From Leptofilum sp050292445 (GTDB lineage: Bacteria; Chloroflexota; Anaerolineae; Promineifilales; Promineifilaceae), in NCBI GenBank assembly GCA_050292445.1, contig JBNKLQ010000107.1, positions 1-18,884 on the forward strand: DNA of 18,884 nucleotides. Direction: 5' to 3'. This document shows, piece by piece, positions 7,094 through 14,259 of this stretch. Made by a program: the position numbers and the translations under genes. The notes beneath the pieces are model-generated. The model was not told where the DNA came from. It was given only the letters and a program-made list of their open reading frames with translations, and did no database searches. The first letter of the stretch is position 1. Each line of letters opens with the position of its first letter.

Positions 7094-7738
7094 TTATGAG
7101 TTCACCAGATGGTCAACCCGGCTTAAATAATGCAGTCGCCAGGTTTCCAAATTTGGCTTTCCCATGTATTGAAACAGCGTTACCCCTGTGTAATTTCCCC
7201 GAATGTCACATTGTCGGTAGGAGCCAATGTTAAAAATAGTATCCGACAAGGCATTCACTGTTCCACCATGCCCAACCACAATGACCGTCTCGCCTTGATG
7301 CCGCTTGATCATATCCTCCAGAAACATGCCAACACGCACCCGGTAATGCATAAATGATTCGCTTTGCGCCACAGCTGGGGCTACTGGCGAGAATGGAAAC
7401 CGGTATGGGGATAAAGATGAATATTCCTGCGGCAGCTCATGATTGGGCAGTGGGCTGTGATCGATTCGATTATTGCCAATTTCACGCAACCGGTCGTCAA
7501 ACGTAATGTTAAATTGATACGCCTCTGCCAGAAATTGGGCGGTTTCTCTGGCCCGCTGCATCGTGCTTGCATACAAAGCGTTAATTTGTGGGACTTGCTG
7601 CTTCATCCATCGGGCAACAGCTTGGGCTTGCATCTGGCCTTTATCGGTCAGCCCAAGGTCCAACTTGTCGCGTGTACGGGCGTCCTCAACAGGGACATTG
7701 ACTTGACTTTCTCCATGCCGAATTAAATATAAGTGCAT
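7094..7738 (-). CDS. Histidine phosphatase family protein (phosphoglycerate mutase-like)
   Basis: A 214-residue histidine-phosphatase-superfamily enzyme. LIRHGESQVN gives the phosphorylated His8 within RHGE at 7-10; Arg62 of QRARETAQ, Glu86 of LREIG and His157 of VVGHGGT complete the phosphate pocket. The family includes phosphoglycerate mutases and broad-specificity phosphatases. The insertion at about residues 90-130, with SPYRFPFSPVAPAVAQSES, suggests a phosphatase rather than the glycolytic mutase. GGGAG lies nine bases before the ATG. The gene begins only 17 bases after the stop of the second MBL gene, so the two are probably co-transcribed. Confidence 0.88.
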   Translation of the reverse strand: MHLYLIRHGESQVNVPVEDARTRDKLDLGLTDKGQMQAQAVARWMKQQVPQINALYASTMQRARETAQFLAEAYQFNITFDDRLREIGNNRIDHSPLPNHELPQEYSSLSPYRFPFSPVAPAVAQSESFMHYRVRVGMFLEDMIKRHQGETVIVVGHGGTVNALSDTIFNIGSYRQCDIRGNYTGVTLFQYMGKPNLETWRLHYLSRVDHLVNS

Positions 7739-7755
7739 ATGGGTCTACTCCCAAC

Positions 7756-8664
7756 TTATTGAGTGGCCAGCCAGTGCAGCATGGCCCGAATCTGGTCGGC
7801 GTGCCCGGCGGTTTTGTAATAGTTGTGGACACTGTGCCACTGCTCCGTGTCGGGTACGGCCGTTTCATAGGCACAATCCACCAACGCCAGCACATCGACA
7901 TCTTCGCTCAAATCCGGGGAAAGTCCACGCGCGATGGCCGCCCGGCATTGCGCTTCGATGGTGTCGAAATAGGCAATATTGTCCAGCAATAGCTGCCGCC
8001 CCGCCGTAACGGGCGCGTGACAGTACAACACCATCTCCGCAGGCAAGGCCGCCAACTTGGCCAGCGACGCCCGCATCTGCGGCAATCCTTCTGGCACACG
8101 AGCCACTGGATAAGGCAACTCGGCTGCATCGGCCGCCAGCACAGTTTGTATTTCTGGCAGATAAAGCGAGTAATGATCGTCGGTGTGGCCGGGGGTAGGC
8201 AGTAGCTCTACCGTTAAATCACCGCCGTCGATGACACATTTGTCGTGGATGAGCAGGGTTGGCGGTGTGAATACGACGTCGCTGAAAATTTCCGGCTCCA
8301 GCTCCTGCATTTTGGCCAGGTAGACATTTGCTTCGTCCCGTTGGAACTTGGGCGGGCTGAGGTGGCTGCCAATGATGGGTGCGGGGTGAACGGCCGTTTC
8401 CCCGGCAAACAACTGGTTCCCCCAACAATGATCGTAATCAGCATGGGTGTTGATAACCAACAGCTGCCGCCCTTCGGCCAAATAAGGTTCCGCCCAGGCC
8501 AGCATCTGCCTGGCGGTTTGCGGATTGATGACGGTATCCACCAGCAGCACAAATCGCTCAGTAATGATGATAAACGTTTGCACCAAACGGCCGTTTTGGC
8601 AAACCAGAATGCGCGCATCCCAGCCGCCATTTTCGATTAATTGGAGTTCGTTTGTGTGGGACAT
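7756..8664 (-). CDS. MBL-fold hydrolase with HxDxDH variant metal motif
   Basis: A 302-residue metallo-beta-lactamase-fold protein counted from the ATG at 8664. Metal-site motifs: INTHADYDHCWGN at residues 71-83 (HADYDH at 74-79), GHTDDHYSLY beginning at Gly159 with His160, AADAAELPYP with Asp179, and CHAP with His216. The second histidine of the standard HxHxDH motif is Asp76 here, a variant seen in some MBL subfamilies. A longer frame starting with TTG at 8706 would add 14 residues, but these come entirely from repeat R3, so I choose the internal ATG, although it lacks a Shine-Dalgarno sequence. The substrate is unknown. The histidine phosphatase follows after 17 bases. Confidence 0.82.
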   Translation of the reverse strand: MSHTNELQLIENGGWDARILVCQNGRLVQTFIIITERFVLLVDTVINPQTARQMLAWAEPYLAEGRQLLVINTHADYDHCWGNQLFAGETAVHPAPIIGSHLSPPKFQRDEANVYLAKMQELEPEIFSDVVFTPPTLLIHDKCVIDGGDLTVELLPTPGHTDDHYSLYLPEIQTVLAADAAELPYPVARVPEGLPQMRASLAKLAALPAEMVLYCHAPVTAGRQLLLDNIAYFDTIEAQCRAAIARGLSPDLSEDVDVLALVDCAYETAVPDTEQWHSVHNYYKTAGHADQIRAMLHWLATQ

Positions 8665-8679
8665 AGTGAGTAATTGAGC

Positions 8680-8724
8680 AATTAGGTAATTGGGAGATTG
8701 GGTCAATTACCCAATTACTTAATT
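8680..8724. repeat. Intergenic palindrome, copy R3
   Basis: Arms at 8680-8694 (ending GTAATTGGG) and 8710-8724 (starting CCCAATTAC) are inverted complements at 14 of 15 positions. The loop holds AGATTGGGTCA; with the adjacent arm bases this is the 13-mer GGAGATTGGGTCA (8693-8705), shared exactly with R1. The repeat fills the gap between the sensor kinase and the second MBL gene. Confidence 0.7.
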
Positions 8725-8731
8725 ACAGTTT

Positions 8732-9985
8732 TTAACCGGCTTGCGGCAAGGTAAAGGCAAAGTGACTGCCGACCCCATCAGGTCCAGACTCTACCCAGAT
8801 ACGGCCGTCGTGTGCCTCGACTGCCAATTTGCAATAAGACAGCCCCAGGCCAAAGCCACGGGGCCGAATACCGCCTGCTTCCACCTGAGTAAAACGGTCA
8901 AAAATGTGCATCCGTTCTTCGGGAGCTACGCCTGGGCCGGCGTCTACCACGCTGACTTCAACAAGATTGTTGTGGGGAACGGCCGTTATCGTCAACGCGC
9001 CGCCCCGAGGCGAATATTTAATAGCGTTATCTACCAGATTGGTTAACACCCGCCGAATCTGTGAAGGATCTGCCCAGACAGCGGGCAAATCTGCGGGGAA
9101 ATTCATGACTAATTTCATCTCTCGCTTGGCCAGGGCAAAGGCATTGAGCTGCATCACCTCATCCATCAAATCCGCCAGCCTTGTTTCTTTTCGCTCGCCA
9201 GACGGCCGTCCCGCCTCAATCTGAGCAATGTCCAGCAGTGAATCGACCAAATCTTGCATTCGCAAATGAGACAAACGAGCAATTTCCAGCAGTTCCCGAT
9301 TTTCCTCCAAGACATCTTCCGGCAGCACCAGCTCCAGCATATTCAGGGCGCTAAACAGGTTGCCCAGCGGATTACGCAAATCATGCACCACCAGCTCGCT
9401 CAGCTCTTGCCGACGCTGCTCCATCTGGCGCAGCGCTTCATTTTCTGACTGCAACTCCTCAACTTCGGCACTCAGCTCTCGGCCAATTGCTGTGTTCACC
9501 CGCGACATCTCTTCTGCCGCCCGCAGCCGGTTGCTTAAAATCTCCATCATGTTGGTGCTGAAATTGGGATCAATTTGTAGCAGCTCGAAAAAATCGTTGC
9601 GATGGATTCCCAAAAGCCGCACATCATCCAGGGCTACAATAGAGGCTGAGCGCGGTTTGTTGTCGATGAGGGACATTTCGCCCACCACTTCACCAGGACC
9701 CCGATAGTTGACGCTGGCCGGATTGATAAAATCGCCCTGCACCACCGCCACACGCCCGGACCAAATCAGGTAGGCAACGTCGCCATGCTGCCCTTCAAAC
9801 ACCACAATCTCACCCGGTTTATAACGATGCTCAATCATCACCTGATCCAACATCTTGCGATCTAATGATGAAAGCAAACTGACAACGGTGGAGCCTGCGG
9901 CCGTTTCTGAAGGGTCGATTGGCGTTGGCTGAGCGGCCCGGATGACTTCAAATTCTTGCTCAGATAGTTTTTGAGTGTTCATCAT
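8732..9985 (-). CDS. Soluble sensor histidine kinase with N-terminal cyclic-nucleotide-binding domain
   Basis: A 417-residue kinase without membrane segments, so cytoplasmic. Domain order: a cyclic-nucleotide-binding-like domain at about residues 35-155 (GEIVVFEGQHGDVAYLIWSG, then PGEVVGEMSLIDNKPRSASIVA), a coiled coil rich in Glu at about 165-195, a dimerisation/phosphoacceptor domain with VVHDLRNPLGN (His201), and a C-terminal ATPase with N box LVDNAIKYSP (317-326), G1 box DAGPGV (348-353), F box IFDRF (361-365) and G2 box GFGLGLSYC (377-385). GEMSLID with PRSAS is the phosphate-binding cassette, so a cyclic nucleotide ligand is plausible though not proven. There is no receiver domain or response regulator nearby, making it an orphan kinase. 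Its ATG overlaps the stop of an upstream 55-codon ORF. Confidence 0.92.
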   Translation of the reverse strand: MMNTQKLSEQEFEVIRAAQPTPIDPSETAAGSTVVSLLSSLDRKMLDQVMIEHRYKPGEIVVFEGQHGDVAYLIWSGRVAVVQGDFINPASVNYRGPGEVVGEMSLIDNKPRSASIVALDDVRLLGIHRNDFFELLQIDPNFSTNMMEILSNRLRAAEEMSRVNTAIGRELSAEVEELQSENEALRQMEQRRQELSELVVHDLRNPLGNLFSALNMLELVLPEDVLEENRELLEIARLSHLRMQDLVDSLLDIAQIEAGRPSGERKETRLADLMDEVMQLNAFALAKREMKLVMNFPADLPAVWADPSQIRRVLTNLVDNAIKYSPRGGALTITAVPHNNLVEVSVVDAGPGVAPEERMHIFDRFTQVEAGGIRPRGFGLGLSYCKLAVEAHDGRIWVESGPDGVGSHFAFTLPQAG

Positions 9986-10149
9986 GGTGCAACCTGTTTT
10001 TTACGCCTTAAACGGGCCGTGGCTTCTACATTCCCAATGAAGGTGGTCTTGCTGTTGGTATCCGTTTCGGCTTCATTCCAATATCGTTGAGCCAGGCGTT
10101 CTTTAAGCACACTGCACGCTGGGAGAACCAACTCAACTTTCTGGCTCAT
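9982..10149 (-). CDS. Small 55-residue protein translationally coupled to the sensor kinase
   Basis: An open frame of 55 codons, starting MSQKVELVLPACSVLKERLA and ending RRKKQVAP, whose TGA overlaps the kinase ATG as ATGA (9985-9982). I do not recognise the family. It is soluble, with an amphipathic helix-like segment (SVLKERLAQRYWNEAE) and a basic tail (ARLRRKKQ). The ribosome binding site is weak (AATCAGAA just before the ATG). The ATGA overlap is typical of translational coupling and suggests a partner or leader for the kinase. It might alternatively be an unused upstream frame. No exact octamer is present, though a near-copy CGGGCCGT lies in it. Confidence 0.5.
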   Translation of the reverse strand: MSQKVELVLPACSVLKERLAQRYWNEAETDTNSKTTFIGNVEATARLRRKKQVAP

Positions 10150-10354
10150 TTCTGATTGTAATTATGCCGCATTTAACCAGAGTTGACACACTTGTTACCC
10201 ATTGCCACAAGTTAAGCAAGCCCACTGCTGCAAAAAGATGCACGCCCACTTAATTTTCTGCTGGCGTGCCCGCCCAAAATCTAGAATGTTGTAGAATACG
10301 GCCGTTCCCCAAAGAGATCACTGAAGCAAGCATCCCCAACAAAAGGATTAGCCG
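10150..10354. other. Intergenic region between divergent genes
   Basis: This gap separates the kinase operon from the acetyltransferase. It contains ACTTGT (10190-10195) and ACAAGT (10207-10212) as a 6-bp inverted repeat, and TTGCCACAAG, the same 10-mer as at 1915-1924. A TTGACA hexamer at 10183-10188 has no -10 partner at normal spacing. Leader element copy A lies at 10283-10310. AAGGA precedes the acetyltransferase ATG. Confidence 0.5.
10283..10310 (+). promoter_or_regulatory. Leader element copy A (AGAATG...TAGAATACGGCCG)
   Basis: Begins AGAATGTTGTAGAAT and runs into the exact octamer at 10298-10305, 49 bases before the acetyltransferase start. The first 22 bases are identical to 15332-15353, and related sequence occurs at 11205 and 12958. 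TAGAAT (10292-10297) resembles a -10 hexamer, but no -35 is evident. Confidence 0.5.
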
Positions 10355-11191
10355 ATGCAAAAAGAGAACCAGGGCAAAAAGATTCAAGCCACAACGTTTC
10401 AATTTAAGAAGGTATCAGACACGACAAGCCTAGACCCGCTAAAGATGGAATGGAGCAAAAGTCTCACAGCGCCGCAAGATGATATGTGGGAATCTTTTAT
10501 AAATGATGCGAGCCAGTGGGAAATTGCATTCAATAACCAAACAATAGGGTATGCCTGTGTCAATAAAGATAATCGTCTTTTACAATTTTTCGTTATCCCT
10601 GAATGGATGCCCGAAGGAACTCTAGTTTTTGAACAATTTATTCATCAACTTGATATCGAAGAGGCCATCATTGGCACAAATAATCCACTGTGTTTATCGA
10701 CCGCCATGCATTTTCAGAAATCCATCCAAATTGAGGGCTATCTGTTTGTGGATTTCTTGCCAACACAGGTCAGTAAAAAAGAAGGGACCATAAGCCTGGC
10801 AAAAATAGAACGTCTTGAAGAGCTCGTTGAATTTTGCCACAAAAGCGCTGGTGGCTCTAAAGAGTGGCTTCATGGATACATAAGCAATTTGATAGCGAAA
10901 GGCGAGTTTTTTGTTTTTGAGAATGAAGTAGAAATCTTGGGGACTTTTGAAGTTCGGAAAAGTGAAAGCAATCCGAATGTGGCCAATATTGGCATGATTG
11001 TCTCCCCCCTTCACAGGAGAAAAGGGCTGGGCACCTTTCTACTGGGCAAAGCGAAAGAAACCGCACTGGCCTGGAGCAGGCAACCCATTTGTGGCTGCGA
11101 TAAAGACAATTTAGGCTCCTTAAAATGTATCCACAACAATGGTTTTAGAAGCATTCATCAAATGTTGTTGTTGGAATTTAGCGTGAATTGA
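10355..11191 (+). CDS. GNAT family N-acetyltransferase
   Basis: A 278-residue protein whose C-terminal half is a GNAT acetyltransferase: strand NIGMIVSPLHRRKGLGTFLL at residues 211-230 carries the acetyl-CoA pyrophosphate loop RRKGLG, followed by the helix GKAKETALAW and the late NNGFRSIHQMLLLEF typical of motif B. The N-terminal half (about 40-135, with GYACVNKDNRLLQFFVIPEW) looks like a degenerate first GNAT-like domain lacking the loop, as in tandem GNAT proteins. Acceptor substrate unknown. AAGGA seven to eight bases before the ATG fixes the start. The gene is AT-rich compared with the minus-strand cluster and has no octamer inside, which may point to recent acquisition. Confidence 0.82.
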   Translation: MQKENQGKKIQATTFQFKKVSDTTSLDPLKMEWSKSLTAPQDDMWESFINDASQWEIAFNNQTIGYACVNKDNRLLQFFVIPEWMPEGTLVFEQFIHQLDIEEAIIGTNNPLCLSTAMHFQKSIQIEGYLFVDFLPTQVSKKEGTISLAKIERLEELVEFCHKSAGGSKEWLHGYISNLIAKGEFFVFENEVEILGTFEVRKSESNPNVANIGMIVSPLHRRKGLGTFLLGKAKETALAWSRQPICGCDKDNLGSLKCIHNNGFRSIHQMLLLEFSVN

Positions 11192-11204
11192 TTCGCTCTT
11201 GAGC

Positions 11205-11232
11205 AGAATGCTGTGGGATACGGCCGTATCTA
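11205..11232 (+). promoter_or_regulatory. Leader element copy B
   Basis: AGAATGCTGTGGGAT followed by the exact octamer (11220-11227) and ATCTA. It matches copy A with the octamer at the same offset of 15 bases, and lies about 61 bases before the glycosyltransferase start. Confidence 0.45.
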
Positions 11233-11288
11233 ACATATAATTTTAGCAATACAGCAAGCGCAATCTGCGCCGAGACGGACCGTCAGGT

Positions 11289-12950
11289 GTGAGGATGAGC
11301 GAAGAAATTGAATTTGAAGAGCTGGCACCCTGGTTGGTAATCATTATCACCTTGATTGGTGGTGGGCTGCGAGTTTTTCTACTCGGTAGTAAAGGGCTGT
11401 GGCTGGATGAAACGTTCAGCGTGTGGCTGGCCAATCATGGTGTTGACGATATGCTGCATTGGATTGTCAAGATTGACCAACATCCACCTCTTTATTACCT
11501 CCTGCTTCATTACTGGATCGCACTCAAAGGGGATGCTCCCTATTATGTCCGCCTGCTTTCTGTCCTGTTCGGCGCAGGCACAATCCCGATAATTTACCTG
11601 ATCGGCAAACGTCTGTCTGGGGCGATGATGGGAGTGGCGGCGGCCGTGATCCTGGCCTTTTCACCTTTCCACATCCGCTTCGCCCAGGAAGCGCGCATGT
11701 ACACGCTCCTGACATTCAATGCCGCCGTGGCAATCTACGCCCTGGTCAGGTTGCTGACGGATTCACGCTCCGTCAGGCCCATTGGCAGCCAGTTTCAGGA
11801 ATATTTGCACGCCTGGCGCACATCTAGGCCGGTGGAACCAGATACCGGAGGGAGAGCCTGGATATTCCGCCAACGCTATGCATCTATGCGTCAGTTACCT
11901 ATCCAGGCCGTTGAGACGGACCTGACCTGGGTTGCATTTATCTTATTCTCGGCCGCGACGATGCTTAGCCACAATACGGCCGTTCTTTTTCCATTAGCCA
12001 CCAATATCTTCGTTCTTAGTCTCATGCTTTTTCAGAGAAAGAAATTGGGGTCTCATCCCACTTTCCAGGCACCCTCTTTTAGGAATTGGGTGAAGGCTCA
12101 GGTTGGTATCTTCTTACTCTGGAGTCCCTGGCTATTTGCCTTTATCCAGCAAACCAGCAGAGTCTATCAGGAATTTTGGCTACCCAAACCCAGTTGGGAG
12201 ACCGTGACCCAACTGCTTAGATCCTTTTTGAATGAAAATACGCTCGTTGAAGCCAACCAGGTACAGACAATCTGGGTCCTGTATGCGCTGGTGCTCTGTT
12301 TAGGGCTGGTACATTACCGAAAAAAATTCTCGCGCTTCTTATTACTGGCCACCCTGTTTGCCACCCCCTTCCTGGGTGAGCTGATCGTAAGCATCCGCCG
12401 ACCGATTTTTTACGATCGAACCCTGATCTGGACAACGATTCCATTGTTCCTGGTCTTGGCGGCTGGTATCACGCAATTAAGATTTCGCATTCTTATGATC
12501 ATGGCGCTGGGGCTTTTAGGCACAATTAACCTGTTTTCTGCTGGCGATTATTACAGATTCTTTCCCAAAGAAGATTGGAGCACGGCCGCCGGTTATGTGG
12601 CAAATTTCGCTGAAAAGGATGATTTGGTCCTTTTCAACGCCACCGGGGGTCAAATCCCGTTCGACTATTATTTTAAAACATATGAAGACCTGTATTCTAT
12701 CCAGGTAGAGAAACATGGCGTGCCTCTCGATCTGTTCGACAGTGGCAGCCTAGAACCAAAGATGACAGAAAGCGATAGTGCCAGCTTGATTTCATTGATA
12801 AGCGAGCATGACAGAGTCTGGCTGGTTTACAGCCACGCCTGGTATACGGACCCATTGGGGTTAGTCCCGCAAACGCTGGCAGAGAAAATGAATTTAATCC
12901 GGCAGCGCGATTTTTATGGGGGGCAGGTTCAATTGTATGAAACGCCCTGA
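11289..12950 (+). CDS. GT39-like (ArnT/PMT family) membrane glycosyltransferase
   Basis: A 553-residue polytopic protein of the GT-C superfamily. The first membrane helix is at about residues 15-33; the first outside loop carries KGLWLDETFSVWLA, whose Asp40-Glu41 is the catalytic acidic pair of GT39-like enzymes, followed by QHPPLYYLLLHYW at 64-76. ILAFSPFHIRFAQEARMYTLL at about 121-141 is another family signature. A hydrophilic insert (about 157-210) separates helix groups, and the last 130 residues after AAGITQLRFRILMIM form a soluble domain. Such enzymes move a sugar from a polyprenyl-phosphate donor to lipid or protein outside the membrane; donor and acceptor are unknown. The GTG at 11289 or the ATG at 11295 may be the start. 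GAGG abuts the ATG too closely to serve it, which favours the GTG. Confidence 0.85.
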   Translation: MRMSEEIEFEELAPWLVIIITLIGGGLRVFLLGSKGLWLDETFSVWLANHGVDDMLHWIVKIDQHPPLYYLLLHYWIALKGDAPYYVRLLSVLFGAGTIPIIYLIGKRLSGAMMGVAAAVILAFSPFHIRFAQEARMYTLLTFNAAVAIYALVRLLTDSRSVRPIGSQFQEYLHAWRTSRPVEPDTGGRAWIFRQRYASMRQLPIQAVETDLTWVAFILFSAATMLSHNTAVLFPLATNIFVLSLMLFQRKKLGSHPTFQAPSFRNWVKAQVGIFLLWSPWLFAFIQQTSRVYQEFWLPKPSWETVTQLLRSFLNENTLVEANQVQTIWVLYALVLCLGLVHYRKKFSRFLLLATLFATPFLGELIVSIRRPIFYDRTLIWTTIPLFLVLAAGITQLRFRILMIMALGLLGTINLFSAGDYYRFFPKEDWSTAAGYVANFAEKDDLVLFNATGGQIPFDYYFKTYEDLYSIQVEKHGVPLDLFDSGSLEPKMTESDSASLISLISEHDRVWLVYSHAWYTDPLGLVPQTLAEKMNLIRQRDFYGGQVQLYETP

Positions 12951-12957
12951 GAAGGGT

Positions 12958-12974
12958 ACGGCCGTATCCAGTAA
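12958..12974 (+). promoter_or_regulatory. Leader element copy C (right half only)
   Basis: ACGGCCGTATCCAGTAA matches the right half of copy D (ACGGCCGCATCCAGTA, 15347-15362), with one difference. It begins 8 bases after the glycosyltransferase stop and ends about 27 bases before the DinB start. The left half has no match. Confidence 0.35.
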
Positions 12975-13001
12975 AAATCTTACCATTACAAAGGAACGTC
13001 T

Positions 13002-13493
13002 ATGCACAAAAATGATATCGAAACGCTGATTGCCTACAACTTCTGGGCCGACAACGAGATTTTAAGCGCCTGCGAACGGATATCCGTGGCGGATTTCACG
13101 CGCCCGGTGATGCCCGATCCCGGCTGGCACAGCCTGCGCGGCACGCTGGTGCATCTTCTTGACACCGAGTATGGCTGGCGTGTCGCCCTGCAAAATTTGC
13201 CAGATTCCGGCGTAATGAGCGAGGCTGACTTCCCGGATGTGGCCAGCCTGAAAGCACGCTGGCAGGAAGAAGCGGCGGCCTGGCGTGCCACCATTGCAGG
13301 CCTGGACGACGCGGCACTGAATGCCGTGTGGCGTGAAGAAGGAACTATTCAGCGGACGCGCTGGCAAACGATCCTGCACGTAATAAACGACGGCACCCAT
13401 CACCGCAGCGAAGCGGCTGCCATGCTAACCGGTTACGGTCACTCCCCCGGCGAGCTTGATTTTGAGGGATATTTGGTGTGGCAGGGGATGTGA
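13002..13493 (+). CDS. DinB/YfiT-superfamily protein
   Basis: A 163-residue helical-bundle protein of the DinB superfamily: LIAYNFWADNEILSACERI at residues 9-27 is the first helix, LVHLLDTEYGWR at 49-60 carries the first metal ligand His51, and LHVINDGTHHRSEAAAMLTGYG at 125-146 is the C-terminal signature. In most relatives the last motif is HVxNHxxHHR; here the histidine after Asn is Asp130, so the triad would be His51, Asp130 and His134. Members act as metal-dependent enzymes with varied roles, including thiol transfer, and the substrate is not predictable. AAAGGA six bases before the ATG is a good ribosome binding site. The broken immunity-like gene follows after 26 bases. Confidence 0.85.
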   Translation: MHKNDIETLIAYNFWADNEILSACERISVADFTRPVMPDPGWHSLRGTLVHLLDTEYGWRVALQNLPDSGVMSEADFPDVASLKARWQEEAAAWRATIAGLDDAALNAVWREEGTIQRTRWQTILHVINDGTHHRSEAAAMLTGYGHSPGELDFEGYLVWQGM

Positions 13494-13519
13494 GGAGAGT
13501 AACGACAGACTAATACCGA

Positions 13520-13967
13520 ATGATACTCCCCAAGAAGCGAGACCCCCGGTTTATCACGGTGCGGCGCGGCGGCACCCTGCAAGACGCCGATCATCACCTG
13601 CTGGCGCTGTGGGCAGCCGATTGTGCCGAGCATGTACTTCATTTATTCGAGGCGGGGCAACCTGAAGACGGCCGTCCGCGACAAGCCATCAAACTGGTGC
13701 GCGCCTGGACGCGCGGAGAGGTTAACGATGTCTGAGTCCCGTGCGGCGGGTGGCCAGGCAGCCGTGGTGGCCCATGTCGCCGCCCACGAGCTTGGCGCTG
13801 CGGCCTATGCCATCAAGGCCGTGCAGGCAGCCGCGCCCAAGGGGAAGAGTGAGTCTGCCGGTCGTCGGGAATGCCAGTGGCAGCGCGACCAGCTCCCGGA
13901 AGCGATCCGCGATCTTGTCCTGGATGATCAGCGGCTGCGAAATGACATTTGCTGGTCGGACAAGTAA
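13520..13967 (+). pseudogene. Frameshifted Imm5-like putative immunity protein
   Basis: Two overlapping frames read as one protein. Frame 1 (13520-13735, 71 residues) starts MILPKKRDPRFITVRRGGTL and ends RAWTRGEVNDV. Frame 2 (13728-13967, 79 residues) starts MSESRAAGGQAAVVAHVAAH, continues AAAYAIKAVQAAAPKG and ends RLRNDICWSDK. From memory, intact homologues annotated as putative immunity proteins (Imm5-type) carry both parts in one chain of about 160-170 residues, with an Ala/His-rich helical stretch between them. Here the frames differ by one base near 13724-13730, and part of that middle stretch seems missing. One octamer lies at 13668. Alternatives: two coupled genes, since ATG 13728 overlaps the TGA at 13733, or a sequencing error. 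There is no neighbouring toxin. Confidence 0.6.
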
Positions 13968-13972
13968 AGCGT

Positions 13973-14140
13973 CTAATAGCCCAAATACAATGAATGTGTA
14001 GCTTGCCTCGCGCGGGTGTGCTGCTCGTGGATTTCGTGCAAGTGGGCCACTCCTTTGGCATTGACTGTCGCCGCGATTTCCAAATCGCGCTTACAATTTG
14101 CGCAGAGACGAATTCGGCCGTAATCCCAACACAAACCTTC
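13973..14140 (-). pseudogene. Gene remnant F1 encoding VAHLHEIHEQ
   Basis: A short open frame (stop TAG at 13973-13975, in-frame TAA at 14141-14143) that includes LCANCKRDLEI and NAKGVAHLHEIHEQH. The second part is related to remnant F2 at 16328-16492, which encodes EKVAHVHEIHEQY on the same strand. The family is unknown to me. There is no ribosome binding site, so this is more likely a relic than an expressed gene. Confidence 0.35.
14072..14089. repeat. Perfect palindrome CGCGATTTCCAAATCGCG
   Basis: Eight-base perfect arms around CC. It lies inside remnant F1, in the intergenic stretch before the HEAT-like gene. It could be a small hairpin or a dispersed palindrome; no T-run follows on either strand. 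Confidence 0.6.
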
Positions 14141-14259
14141 TTATCACCCCAAACCGTACCAAAGCAGATTTGAATTTACCCCAATTTTTTGTAAACTTTG
14201 CGTACGCGTTTTCATTTATCGGGTAGCCCAGCTAAATTTCAGGAGGCAAGCGTTCCAAG
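14141..14259. promoter_or_regulatory. Upstream region of the HEAT/DUF3800 cassette
   Basis: AT-rich sequence directly before the HEAT-like gene, presumably containing its promoter, though I cannot place -35 and -10 boxes with confidence. AGGAGG stands 13 bases before the ATG, which is longer than ideal spacing. There is no octamer in this stretch. Confidence 0.3.

Noticed and set aside
8665..8706. TTG-start extension of the second MBL protein
   Set aside because: The added 14 residues are encoded entirely by palindromic repeat R3; the ATG at 8664 starts at the conserved part.
10183..10211. TTGACA as a -35 box for the acetyltransferase gene
   Set aside because: At 17 bases spacing the -10 would be CACAAG, and the distance to the gene is long; not convincing.
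13034..13403. Minus-strand open frames (86 to 113 codons) opposite the DinB gene
   Set aside because: Shadows of the GC-rich DinB coding frame, without family motifs.
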